From positions 248,001 to 312,000 of the forward strand of contig NZ_JAESFE010000001.1 in the NCBI RefSeq assembly GCF_019646055.1: a stretch of DNA of 64,000 nt, in the 5' to 3' direction. The notes under the pieces are model-generated. The model worked only from the letters and a program-made list of their open reading frames with translations, did not search any database and had not been told where the DNA came from. Both the position numbers and the translations under genes were made by a program. This stretch comes from Sodalis sp. CWE (GTDB lineage Bacteria > Pseudomonadota > Gammaproteobacteria > Enterobacterales > Enterobacteriaceae). Within the stretch, counting starts at the first letter, position 1. Each line of letters opens with the position of its first letter. Of this stretch, positions 9,554 through 19,796 are shown piece after piece.

Positions 9554-11095
9554 TTAGTATTATATAATATTATTATTATGATTTCAGTGAAGCAAATCAT
9601 AATAATAAATAATTTATGTTTATGCGGAGTTAACAGAAAATGGAGTCTTTCTATCTGAAAAAGAATTACATTTTTTATTTTGATTGGAGAACGGAATATC
9701 CATAAAAAATGGTTTACTAATTTTTGGACTTTTTCAAAACTTATAAAAAATTTAAAAGATACTTTAGGGAATTTATAATAAACATTTTATTTTAGCAGCA
9801 AATATTAGATTCCGTTTCAAACTACCGAATCTATTTTCATAAAATAGCTAATAACCAAGGAATGAATTTTTGATTAATACTTCCATGTTTTTGAGAAGTC
9901 TTTATAAGCAAAACTAACAATATTCAGAGTTCTATTAGCCTTTTAGGTTTGTATTCATAGTGTGTCCATAGAAACTAGGACAAAACATATTTTAAGTATG
10001 TGTATCTTAAACTATCCTAAAATACCGACGAATCTAAAGAATATCTGTTTTCTGATTAACATCAATCAGTTTTATATTAAAATTGTTAGAACTATTTATT
10101 CCAAAGTAAATGAAATCTAATTTTCCTCTCTTTGGAAAAGGTTTTTAATTTTTAAGCATTCGAAAATTATAACACAAAAATTAACTAGTTATAATCTCAC
10201 CGAACTTTAATTAAAATTAATCGTTGGTTATATTTTAATAGTTTTGATAATGAAAGAAATATTTCACATCTTAAATAAAATTTTTTCAAGTAAATAAAAT
10301 TTATAAATGAACTAAAAAAATAAATCATTAGTTCAAAAAAACACTGATATTAAACAAGTTTATAGTAAATTGCAATAAGATATAGTTTTTTACATATTGC
10401 TTTATATTGCATAGTCTGGCATTTAATTAAGAACAAAGATTCAAGTGTAAAACAAATTCAACATATCTTATTATCATTGAGTAAAATCACTTTTTATTCA
10501 TAGATGTTATACTTACCTTAAGTAAAACTGGACTTTTTATTCACTGTAACAGTATTTGCTTACTATCATAAATGAGGTAAGACTTATTATAAGGTCCTAT
10601 CAAGATTGATAATGATCTTCTTTTGGAGGAATAAGAGGTCATTTTTTTGTAAAATTTTTTTTGATAAAAAAGACTCACTAACTAATTTTGGTAGTTCGTG
10701 TGTATTACTTCCAAACTTTTTTCTTTTTATTTATATTTTAATGATTTATGGCGTATTTAATACATTTCAATTTAGTCTTATGGTGTATTGAACTCTATTT
10801 AGAAATAACATTAAGCATTTTAAATGCTATCATCTGTCACTTTAATAGAAAAGAAAAAACATTAAATTGCTAGCCTTGAATAATAACTATCTTATTACAG
10901 AATTCGAATATTCTATAATGATTTAAATAAATAATTATTTCTTTACTATCTTCAAAAGAGTAATTTATTTAATTAATAAAACTAATATTTTTTTCAAATT
11001 TTTAACTTTTATAAGTAACAATTTGGTAGAAAGATTATAACCATACATTATATCAACATTTACAAAATATATTTTTAGGAATAGGTGCCGTAACT
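9554..11095. other. 1.5-kb gene-free spacer between dapD and lgt
   Basis: Apart from the dapD terminator-like hairpin I find nothing supportable. A 61-codon frame at 10606-10791 has the Phe/Ile-rich composition expected from random AT-rich DNA and no family resemblance. The spacer joins two regions that are distant in E. coli, so it marks a rearrangement or a large deletion junction. Confidence 0.6.
9570..9608 (+). terminator. Perfect 15-bp hairpin after dapD
   Basis: Arms 9570-9584 and 9594-9608 are perfectly complementary over 15 bases around a 9-base loop, starting 17 bases after the dapD stop. Almost entirely A-T. Position argues for a transcript 3' end. Confidence 0.45.
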
Positions 11096-11959
11096 GTGAA
11101 AGAAACTAGTTATTTAGTTTTTCCTCAATATGATCCAGTAATTTGTTCTTTCGGACCGATTTCATTACATTGGTACGGATTAATGTATGTTATAAGTTTC
11201 ATCTTTACTATATGGTTGGCAAAAAAACGTACAAATCTTCCAAACAATGATTGGACTAAAGAAGAAACTGAAAGGCTTCTATATGCCGGTTTTTTAGGTG
11301 CATTACTTGGAGGTCGTGTTGGTTATTTACTGTTCTACAACTTTTCTCTATTTCTTAAAGAGCCTCTTTATTTGTTTAAAATTTGGAATGGAGGTATGTC
11401 GTTCCACGGTGGACTTATCGGAGTAATTTTGGTGATGTTTTGGTTTGCTCAATGTACTCGTCGAAACTTTTTTAAAGTATCTGACTTTGTTGCACCGATA
11501 ATTCCATTTGGATTAGGAGCTGGTCGATTAGGTAATTTTATCAATGGTGAATTATGGGGAAGAGTCACAATAAATTCCCCTTGGGGGATGCTTTTTCCTG
11601 GATCTCAACAAGAAGATGAACAACTGCTTTTAACTCATCCTCAATGGCATATACTGATTGAAAAATATGGAACATTACCTCGTCATCCATCACAAATTTA
11701 TGAATTTCTATTAGAGGGAGTAACTTTATTTATAATTCTCAATTTTTTCATTCGAAAACCACGTCCAGTTGGAAGTGTGTCCGCTTTATTTTTGATTTTT
11801 TATGGAGTTTTTCGAATTTTGGTTGAGTTTTTTCGTCAGCCAGATAGACAACTAGGTTTGTTTGGAGGATTCTTTAGTATGGGGCAAATTTTATCATTTC
11901 CAATGGTTGTGGCAGGCTTAATCATAATGGTTCGGCATGTCAAATATACCACTCATTAG
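11096..11959 (+). CDS. lgt: Phosphatidylglycerol-prolipoprotein diacylglyceryl transferase
   Basis: Inner-membrane enzyme that attaches diacylglycerol from phosphatidylglycerol to the lipobox cysteine of prolipoproteins, the first step of lipoprotein maturation; MltC and LolB in this window are clients. The 287-residue protein has the expected multiple hydrophobic segments. Conserved residues are present: His104 in [10 protein letters not shown], Arg144 in [15 protein letters not shown], and FFRQPD near the C terminus. The start is GTG with a weak SD. E. coli thyA, which overlaps the lgt end, is gone. Confidence 0.96.
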   Translation: MKETSYLVFPQYDPVICSFGPISLHWYGLMYVISFIFTIWLAKKRTNLPNNDWTKEETERLLYAGFLGALLGGRVGYLLFYNFSLFLKEPLYLFKIWNGGMSFHGGLIGVILVMFWFAQCTRRNFFKVSDFVAPIIPFGLGAGRLGNFINGELWGRVTINSPWGMLFPGSQQEDEQLLLTHPQWHILIEKYGTLPRHPSQIYEFLLEGVTLFIILNFFIRKPRPVGSVSALFLIFYGVFRILVEFFRQPDRQLGLFGGFFSMGQILSFPMVVAGLIIMVRHVKYTTH

Positions 11960-12494
11960 TAATGAATTTTTAAAAAAACATTCGAATAGTAAGTTTTTTA
12001 ATTAGAATTATAAATTCTTCTTCTATCTACGTTCATTTAAAATGACGATCATTTATAAATGATGCCATTTATTTAAAATAAGCAAAACTTTTTCTTTTTT
12101 TTTGAAAAAATACATTTCATTCCTTGAAATGGATACACTATTAATTGTTTATAGAAAAATTGTGCATATACTAAAATAGCCATATTTAGTTTAATTTATT
12201 CAAAAATTTCTCTTCAAATGTTATTTAGTTAAATTTTTAGTCTTTAAATTAACTAGTTTTATACATATTTCAAAGTATTGATGTCCAATACTAGATAAAT
12301 AATTTTTTTTCTAGAAAAACCGATCTCGATCGAACATCTTCTTCTAAAATAAAGAATTTCACATAGTTAAATTATTTAATACTGTTAAAAGTAAAAAAGC
12401 TTTCTTTTCATTATAATTAATATTAAATTGCGCGTTTTTATCCCAATTTAAAAAAACTAACTTTTCCTCCTGAAAAAAATTCAAAAGAACTAAA
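11960..12494. other. Spacer where thyA would be
   Basis: About 535 AT-rich bases without a recognisable gene. In E. coli thyA and a group of prepilin-like genes lie between lgt and recC. I see no thyA remnant and no clear promoter for recC. Confidence 0.6.
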
Positions 12495-15400
12495 ATGTTT
12501 ACAGTTTACCATTCTAATCGACTAGATGTATTAAAGTCCATTATGGGCTCGCAAATAATAAATTGTCCACTGGAAAATCCCTTTCAACCAGAAATAGTTC
12601 TGGTACACGGAAATTTAATGGCAAAATGGTTGCAAATAGAATTAGCAAAAGAGTTTAAAATTGCCGCTAATATTAACTTTTTGTTACCTTCTAATTTTAT
12701 TTGGCAAATGTTGTCTCGTCTCTATCCTGATGCTCCAAATTTAAATGATTCATTTATAAAATCGGTAATGGTATGGAAGTTGATGACACTACTTCCTTCT
12801 TTATCTAAACATCCTGATTTTGAATTAATTAGAAAATATTTACACTCTGATAAGAATCAACGTAAAAGTTTTCAACTATCAAAAAATATAGCTGATTTAT
12901 TTAATCAATATTTAATTTATCGACCTGACTGGCTGGAAGCTTGGGAAAAAGGAAAATTAGTGGACGAAATAAATGAGACACAAAAATGGCAGGCGATGGT
13001 TTGGAAAGCATTGGTAGAAAACACTGAACGAAAAGAAGGATTTCTTTGGCATCAAAAAAATCCCTATCAACATTTTTTCAAAACACTTATGCAAAGCCAG
13101 ACGCTTTCTATTGGACTACCAACTAGAATATTTATTTTTGGAATATCAACATTACCGCCGACTTATTTACAAATGTTACAAAGTATGAGTCATCATATTG
13201 ACATTTATTTTTTATTTGCAAATCCATGCAGTTACTATTGGGAAACTATTTACAATCAGACTTTTCCTGCTCAGTTCTTGTCCCCTTTTAGGAAAAGGCA
13301 TTATCAAGAATCGATAACTATTACACGAAATCTATTTCAGCATTCAAAAAAAACTGAATTATCGTTTGATAAAAAGCTAAGAGGAAAGAAAGTTGCTAAC
13401 CCATTGCTTATGTCTTGTGGAAAACAAGGAGGTGATCTTTTGTTGCTTTTGGAAAAAATAGATAAGATTCTAAATATAGATGCGTTTACAAAAAAAAAAG
13501 TAAAAAAAAGAAAAAAAAACTTACTAAATGTATTGCAAAACAATATTCTAATGCTCGAAGATCAATCAGATGATGCTAAAAACTCTAAAATAAAAAATCA
13601 AAATGAAAGAAAATACTCTTTTCAAAAAAAAGACCGTTCAATAAGTTTACATTCCTGCCATAGCCAACATCGAGAAATAGAAATATTGCACAACAATTTA
13701 CTAGCAATGATGACGGAGGATCCAACACTACGATTGCGTGACATTATTGTAATGGCTCCTGATATCAATCGATATATACCATCGATTACAACAATATTTG
13801 GAGGTAATATTAACAAGGAGTATCGTTTGCCTTTTTCAATTTTGAAAAATCGAACACAGTACCTTCACCCTATTTTAATAACTTTTCTCAATTTATTAAA
13901 GTTGCCGAAAAGCCGTTTTTTTTCTGAACAAATTTTTGAACTATTAGAAGTACCAGCGTTAGCGAATTGCTTTTCTATTGATAAAGAAGGAATCCGATTA
14001 CTGCGAAAATGGGTGGAAGAATCTGGGATTCGTTGGGGATTAGATGATAATACTTTGCATGCATTTCACTTACCTGTTACTTTCTGTCGTCATACTTGGC
14101 AACACGGTCTAACTCGAATGCTTTTGGGATACGCTATGGACAGCGATAATGGAGACTGGAGAAATATTTTTCCTTATAAAGAATCTAGTGGATTAGTAGC
14201 TAACCTAGCTGGTCAGTTGGCAGAATTCTTAAAAAAATTAAAAAAATGGCGTGATTATCTTGCCATATCTCATTCTCTAGATGATTGGTTAAACTGTGCC
14301 AAACAAATAATTGAAGATTTTTTTAGGCCTAATTCTAAAGAAAAAGAGATTCTAAAATTCTTAGAAAGAAAATGGAAACAAATAATAATATATGGTTTAA
14401 AATCAAAATATACTCAATCTGTTTCATTGGCTATATTACAGGATGAACTAACTTCTTCTTTAGAAGAGGTAGAACAAGGAAATCAGGATTTTATGGCTGA
14501 GTCAATTATTTTCTGTACTCTGATGCCAGAAATATGTTCTATTCCGTTTCGAGTGATATGTTTATTAGGTATGAATAGTGGTATTTATCCACGTACGCAG
14601 CCAGCATTAGAATTTGATTTAATGAAGCAAAAACCTAGGTGTGGAGATCATAATTTGCGTGATGAGGATCGCTATTTATTCCTTAAAGTACTTATTTCTG
14701 CGCAAAGTTATTTATATATTAGTTTTATCGATCAAAATACTAGAAATAATTCACACTGCTATCCGTCGACACTTGTAAGTGAACTAAGTAATTACATTGC
14801 ACAGAATTTTTATTTTTACGAGGATAACTTTTATATAAATACAACTGAAAATCAATTTTATCGGGCACCTTACCTATATCAGAAGCACAGTAGGATGCCT
14901 TTTGCGAAAGAAAATTTTCTTCCTAATAGCGAATGTCAAAGCTTTGCTTCAGAATGGTTAGCCGCTGCTAATGGCTCCGGAAAACCACAAAAAAACTTTT
15001 TCGTTCCTTTGAAAACACAGTTATCTCAAAATTCAACATTCTCATTAGACGATTTGTTATTTTTTTATCGTCATCCAATTCGGGCTTGGTTTAAAAAACG
15101 CTTGAAAATCACTTTCCATAAAAAAGCATATAAACTATCAGAAAGTGAGCCTTTTACTATTGACAACTTGACCAAGTATAAAATTAATAACTGGCTAATT
15201 AATTCGCTTGTTAACGGAGAGAATTCCGCTGATTTGTTTAGGAAGGCATGCGGTACTGGATTGATTCCATATGGAGTTTTTGGTGAATTATTTTGGGCTG
15301 AACAATTTCAGAATATTGAGAAACTTGCTACACAGGTCCGATTCTGGAAATCGATAAAAACGTTTAATCTTGAAGTAGATCTATTGTTAGATGATATCAG

Positions 15401-15935
15401 AATCTCTGGTTGGTTAACTACAGTGCATACAAACGGGTTATTACGATGGAAACCAGGTACATTATCAGCCAAAGATGGATTGTTACTGTGGTTAGAACAC
15501 TTAATTTATTGTGCGCTGGGTAATCAAGGAGAAAGTAAAATGCTTGGCATACGTGGTGAATGGTGTTTCGCACCACTCTCCGTTTCCCAAGCAAAAATAT
15601 TTTTAACCTCACTAGTTACTGGTTATTTTAAAGGCGTGAAAGATCCATTATTACTTCTTCCGAGATCAGGGGGAGAATGGTTGACTCATTGTTTCGATCG
15701 AACTATACGAAATATTGATTGGAGTAAAAGCTGCCAAAAACGAGCAAATGATGCACTTATCAAAACCTGGAAAGGAAGTTTTTTTACCACAGGGGAAAAC
15801 AAAGATCCTTATATTCAAAGATTAATACCGCATCTGGATCAAAAACATATTCAAAATATTATCTCTATTGCGAAGCAATATTTTTTACCACCATTCATAT
15901 TTAATTTAGCAGAAAATTTTTTCTATAAAAAATAG
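12495..15935 (+). CDS. recC: RecBCD subunit gamma (RecC)
   Basis: Chi-recognition and scaffold subunit of the RecBCD helicase-nuclease that processes double-strand ends. It starts MFTVYHSNRLDVLKSIMGSQ like E. coli RecC (MLRVYHSNRLDVLEALM) and remains collinear, e.g. ADLFNQYLIYRPDWLEAWEKG. Length is 1146 against 1122. The excess includes a lysine-rich insert at about residues 331-343, encoded by the A-tracts A9, A8 and A9 at 13491-13519, which could slip. The frame is intact throughout. recB follows after 187 bases; ptrA, which separates recC and recB in E. coli, is missing. Confidence 0.95.
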   Translation: MFTVYHSNRLDVLKSIMGSQIINCPLENPFQPEIVLVHGNLMAKWLQIELAKEFKIAANINFLLPSNFIWQMLSRLYPDAPNLNDSFIKSVMVWKLMTLLPSLSKHPDFELIRKYLHSDKNQRKSFQLSKNIADLFNQYLIYRPDWLEAWEKGKLVDEINETQKWQAMVWKALVENTERKEGFLWHQKNPYQHFFKTLMQSQTLSIGLPTRIFIFGISTLPPTYLQMLQSMSHHIDIYFLFANPCSYYWETIYNQTFPAQFLSPFRKRHYQESITITRNLFQHSKKTELSFDKKLRGKKVANPLLMSCGKQGGDLLLLLEKIDKILNIDAFTKKKVKKRKKNLLNVLQNNILMLEDQSDDAKNSKIKNQNERKYSFQKKDRSISLHSCHSQHREIEILHNNLLAMMTEDPTLRLRDIIVMAPDINRYIPSITTIFGGNINKEYRLPFSILKNRTQYLHPILITFLNLLKLPKSRFFSEQIFELLEVPALANCFSIDKEGIRLLRKWVEESGIRWGLDDNTLHAFHLPVTFCRHTWQHGLTRMLLGYAMDSDNGDWRNIFPYKESSGLVANLAGQLAEFLKKLKKWRDYLAISHSLDDWLNCAKQIIEDFFRPNSKEKEILKFLERKWKQIIIYGLKSKYTQSVSLAILQDELTSSLEEVEQGNQDFMAESIIFCTLMPEICSIPFRVICLLGMNSGIYPRTQPALEFDLMKQKPRCGDHNLRDEDRYLFLKVLISAQSYLYISFIDQNTRNNSHCYPSTLVSELSNYIAQNFYFYEDNFYINTTENQFYRAPYLYQKHSRMPFAKENFLPNSECQSFASEWLAAANGSGKPQKNFFVPLKTQLSQNSTFSLDDLLFFYRHPIRAWFKKRLKITFHKKAYKLSESEPFTIDNLTKYKINNWLINSLVNGENSADLFRKACGTGLIPYGVFGELFWAEQFQNIEKLATQVRFWKSIKTFNLEVDLLLDDIRISGWLTTVHTNGLLRWKPGTLSAKDGLLLWLEHLIYCALGNQGESKMLGIRGEWCFAPLSVSQAKIFLTSLVTGYFKGVKDPLLLLPRSGGEWLTHCFDRTIRNIDWSKSCQKRANDALIKTWKGSFFTTGENKDPYIQRLIPHLDQKHIQNIISIAKQYFLPPFIFNLAENFFYKK

Positions 15936-15985
15936 AAATAACTTTTATGTTAAAAAATTCAATAATAAGAAGGAAAATAACTTAA

Positions 15986-16002
15986 CTTCTTTTTTAAAGA
16001 AG
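15986..16002 (+). terminator. Short hairpin after recC
   Basis: CTTCTTT, a TTT loop and AAAGAAG, about 50 bases after the recC stop, in the small recC-recB spacer where ptrA has been lost. Weak and A-T rich; it may be only a chance palindrome. Confidence 0.25.
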
Positions 16003-16122
16003 AATCTTAAATATTTTTGCAGTTATGGTAATTGAGAAATTATTCCAATATTAGAAATCTTTTTATTATCAACTAAGATTAGTTAGTTACATAATTTCTG
16101 ATAGAGTAAAATCATCCTTACA

Positions 16123-19100
16123 ATGTTATTCTTCTTATGGCTGAATAGTTTGAAGGTAAGGATTACCACATTGAAAATTTACAATAACCCCAATGTCTTA
16201 ATTTCACCACTAAAAGGTATTTGCCTTATTGAATCATCAGCGGGAACAGGCAAAACTCATACCTTTATCACTCTTTATCTTCGTTTACTGCTTGGACTTA
16301 ATAGTACTTCGACAAACTTTTCTCGTCCATTAAAAGTAGAAGAAATATTAGTAATAACTTTCAAAAAGGCTTCAATCGAAGAATTTCGTGCCAGTATTTA
16401 TGAATATATTCATAAGCTTAGACTAGCCTGCTGTCAAGGTAAAAGCGAGAATGCGTTATTCAGCGCTTTTTTAGGACAACTTAATGATCATCAACTTGCC
16501 TCCTTATATTTGCTTAGAGCGGAACAGGAAATGGATAAAGCGTCTATTTTTACTATTCATGGTTTTTGTCGTCACGTACTAGCTTTTAATGTAATTAAGT
16601 CAGATATTTTATTTCAGCAGTCGATAATAAAAGATGAATCCAAACTATATCATCAGGCAAGTGCTGATTTTTGGCGTCGACACTGTTATTCTCTTCCATT
16701 AGAAGTTGCAAAAATAATACGACAACATTGGAAAGGACCAGAAAATTTACTAGCAGATTTACTTCCTTATTTGTACAGGGAACCTACTCCTACTATTTTA
16801 GTAGATGATTCAAAAGAATTTAGTATGTCTTTTTTGGCACAACATACACACATTATTGCTAATATTAATACACTAAAAAAGAAATGGCTTTCAATTTCGT
16901 CTAATCTTCTAAAAATTCTTTCCTGCTATAACCTTGATCCACATGTCTATAATAGAAAGAACATCCTATCTTGGATAGACAAAATAGATTTTTGGGCAAA
17001 TCAACCTACTATCGACTATTGTGCGCCAGTTGAGTTAAAACAATTCACAATTTTTGTACTAGAAAAAACGATAACCAATCAGAATTCATCCTTTCATGCA
17101 TTATGTAATTCAATAGAAACTTTCTATCATTACAGAAGTTCTTTGCGAAATCTATTTTTTTTAAAAGCTTTAAAAGAAATACGACAATCAGTACAACAAG
17201 AAAAACATTGCCAAGGAGAAATTGGATTTAATGATTTGCTAAGTTATTTTGACCAAATAATAGAAAGAGATAATGGAAAACTTGCAAAATCAATTCGCTT
17301 ACAATATCCAATGGCTATAATTGATGAGTTTCAAGATATTGACCTACGACAACAGCGTATCTTTTTTCGCATTTATAAAAATAAATCTAACTGTGTACTA
17401 CTTCTAATAGGTGATCCAAAACAAGCAATTTACACTTTTCAAGGAAAAGCAAATATTTTTGCTTATATAAATGCTCGCGTTGAAGTAAACACTTGTTATA
17501 CTTTTGATACAAACTGGCGTTCTTCTTCTGGAATGGTCAATGCTGTAAATCAATTATTTCAGAATCTTTATAACCCATTTATTTTTAATAAAATTCAATT
17601 TTCTCCAATGAAAGTTCACAAAAACAACATTTTTTTACGACTAATAATACAAGGAAAACCACAACCAGCATTACGAATGTGGTTGCAGCCAGGAAAAGGT
17701 GTAAATATAAACGAATATCAATACTACATGGCACGTTTATGTGCCACTACCATCCATGAGTGGTTATTTGCTTCACATAACGAAAAGGCCTGGTTGGAAA
17801 ATTATTGTCAAGGAAGCCAACGACGATTAACGGCTTCAGACATTACAATATTGGTACGCAATAGGGAGGAAGCCTGCATAGTACGTGCTGCACTATCAGA
17901 ACTCATGATCCCAACCGTATATCTTTCTAATCAGGAAAATATTTTTTGTACTTCAGAAGCACATGAATTACTTTGGATATTACAAGCAATATTAGCTCCA
18001 GAAAAAGATAATACATTACGTACTGCACTATCTACCAAACTATTAGGTCTTAATGCCCTTGATATTGATGCTTTAAATAGCAATGAGCAATGTTTGGCGC
18101 AACAAATCGAAAAATTTATGAATTATCGCTTTCTTTGGAAGAAAGATGGAATATTCTCAATGCTTCGCCAAATAATGATAGATTATTGTATTGCAGAAAA
18201 TCTTTTAGTTAATCAAAATGGCGAACATCGATTAACAAATATCTTACATTTAGGTGAATTATTGCAAGAATCTTCATTTCATTTAAAAAATGAAGATTCT
18301 TTGGTTAAATGGTTAATATCACAAATAGAAACTCCTAGTGTACAAGAAGAAACCCAATGTATACGGTTAGAGAATGATCGTCCTATGGTGCAAATTATTA
18401 CAATACATAAATCGAAAGGACTAGAATTTCCAATAGTATTCTTGCCTTTCGCCGCTTCTTTTCGTATACAAAAACAACCTCTATTTCATGACAGAAAAAC
18501 ATTTTTAGTATGGCTAGATCTTTGTAAAAAAAAGGAAAATATGCAATTAGCAGAAGAAGAACGACTTGCAGAAGATTTGCGGTTATTATATGTAGCAATA
18601 ACACGTTCTGTATATCATTGTAGTCTTGGTATTGCTCCGCTATATCGAGGCAATCGTAAAAAAGTTGGCGCTAGTGATTTGCATTTAAGTGCACTCGGTT
18701 ATCTAATCCAACAAGGGCATAAAGGTAACTCTGAATATTTGCACGCACAACTATTGGCACTTGAAAAAAGATCTGGTGGAGACATTTCTTTATGCAAAGA
18801 AGCTCAAAAAATAAAAAAATCATATTTCTCACTTTTTTCATTATCAAAACAAACTCCAGTTTTACAAGCTCGCCAATGTCTCATAAAATTTCCTCGAGAT
18901 TCTTGGAAGATAACCGGTTATTCTGAATTACAGCGATACAATCATCAGTCTTTAATGACGAAACTACAATCAAGTATGTCAAGTGCAGCAAATCTAATAG
19001 ATGGTGAAAACAAAGGAGAAAAAAAAACATATGAAATGCCACAATTAACAATACATTCATTCCCACGAGGAACAGAAACAGGAATATTTTTACATCGCGT

Positions 19101-19773
19101 ATTAGAAATAATAGATTTTAAAAAACCAATAAACAAAAAACAATTAAAAAAAGAACTGATACAGCATGATATCGACACTGTTTGGATGCCGGTAATAGCC
19201 GATTGGATAGAAAAAATTGTCGCTATGCGATTAAATAAAAACAATACCCTATCTCTCACAAATATAGATGCTAATAGCAGTTGTACTGAATTAGAATTTC
19301 ACCTTTCTATTGATTCTTTAGTGCAGGCACATAATATAGACTCACTTTGTAGGCATTACGATCCTTTATCCGCAAAAAGCCCACCACTACACTTTCCTCA
19401 AATTAAAGGAATATTAAAGGGTGTTATTGATTTAGTATTTCGTTGGCAAGGACGTTACTACCTTTTGGACTATAAATCCAACTGGTTAGGCAACGGAAAT
19501 GCTGCATATACTAGAACAGCAATAGAGAAAACTATGATTTTTCATCGCTACGATTTACAATATCAATTGTATACTCTAGCTGTCCATCGTTATTTACGTT
19601 CTCGTCTGTCTGACTATTTTTATTCACGTGATTTTGGAGGTATATATTATTTTTTTCTACGTGGAGCCGAAACAGCGGAACTAGAAAGAAGCATTTTTTA
19701 CTATCGTCCAAATAAAAATCTAATCGATAAATTAGACGACCTTTTTATTAAAAAAAATGATTCTAAAAAATAA
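16123..19773 (+). CDS. recB: RecBCD subunit beta (RecB helicase-nuclease)
   Basis: 3'-5' SF1A helicase and sole nuclease of RecBCD. Walker A is SSAGTGKTHT at residues 38-47, helicase motif II is MAIIDEFQDID, motif III GDPKQAIYTFQGK and motif V ITIHKSKGLEFPIVFLPF. The C-terminal nuclease domain keeps GVIDLVFRW and LLDYKSNW, with the catalytic Asp-Asp-Lys set. Length 1216 against 1180. The annotated ATG adds residues without homology; a TTG at 16171 with AAGGA upstream gives a start closer to E. coli and may be the true one. recD follows after 23 bases. Confidence 0.95.
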   Translation: MLFFLWLNSLKVRITTLKIYNNPNVLISPLKGICLIESSAGTGKTHTFITLYLRLLLGLNSTSTNFSRPLKVEEILVITFKKASIEEFRASIYEYIHKLRLACCQGKSENALFSAFLGQLNDHQLASLYLLRAEQEMDKASIFTIHGFCRHVLAFNVIKSDILFQQSIIKDESKLYHQASADFWRRHCYSLPLEVAKIIRQHWKGPENLLADLLPYLYREPTPTILVDDSKEFSMSFLAQHTHIIANINTLKKKWLSISSNLLKILSCYNLDPHVYNRKNILSWIDKIDFWANQPTIDYCAPVELKQFTIFVLEKTITNQNSSFHALCNSIETFYHYRSSLRNLFFLKALKEIRQSVQQEKHCQGEIGFNDLLSYFDQIIERDNGKLAKSIRLQYPMAIIDEFQDIDLRQQRIFFRIYKNKSNCVLLLIGDPKQAIYTFQGKANIFAYINARVEVNTCYTFDTNWRSSSGMVNAVNQLFQNLYNPFIFNKIQFSPMKVHKNNIFLRLIIQGKPQPALRMWLQPGKGVNINEYQYYMARLCATTIHEWLFASHNEKAWLENYCQGSQRRLTASDITILVRNREEACIVRAALSELMIPTVYLSNQENIFCTSEAHELLWILQAILAPEKDNTLRTALSTKLLGLNALDIDALNSNEQCLAQQIEKFMNYRFLWKKDGIFSMLRQIMIDYCIAENLLVNQNGEHRLTNILHLGELLQESSFHLKNEDSLVKWLISQIETPSVQEETQCIRLENDRPMVQIITIHKSKGLEFPIVFLPFAASFRIQKQPLFHDRKTFLVWLDLCKKKENMQLAEEERLAEDLRLLYVAITRSVYHCSLGIAPLYRGNRKKVGASDLHLSALGYLIQQGHKGNSEYLHAQLLALEKRSGGDISLCKEAQKIKKSYFSLFSLSKQTPVLQARQCLIKFPRDSWKITGYSELQRYNHQSLMTKLQSSMSSAANLIDGENKGEKKTYEMPQLTIHSFPRGTETGIFLHRVLEIIDFKKPINKKQLKKELIQHDIDTVWMPVIADWIEKIVAMRLNKNNTLSLTNIDANSSCTELEFHLSIDSLVQAHNIDSLCRHYDPLSAKSPPLHFPQIKGILKGVIDLVFRWQGRYYLLDYKSNWLGNGNAAYTRTAIEKTMIFHRYDLQYQLYTLAVHRYLRSRLSDYFYSRDFGGIYYFFLRGAETAELERSIFYYRPNKNLIDKLDDLFIKKNDSKK

Positions 19774-19796
19774 AAAAATAGGAGAAAGCATTACTA

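Noticed and set aside
10606-10791. 61-codon frame in the dapD-lgt spacer
   Set aside because: Composition is typical of random AT-rich DNA (Phe, Ile, Asn-rich), no SD and no recognised homologue.
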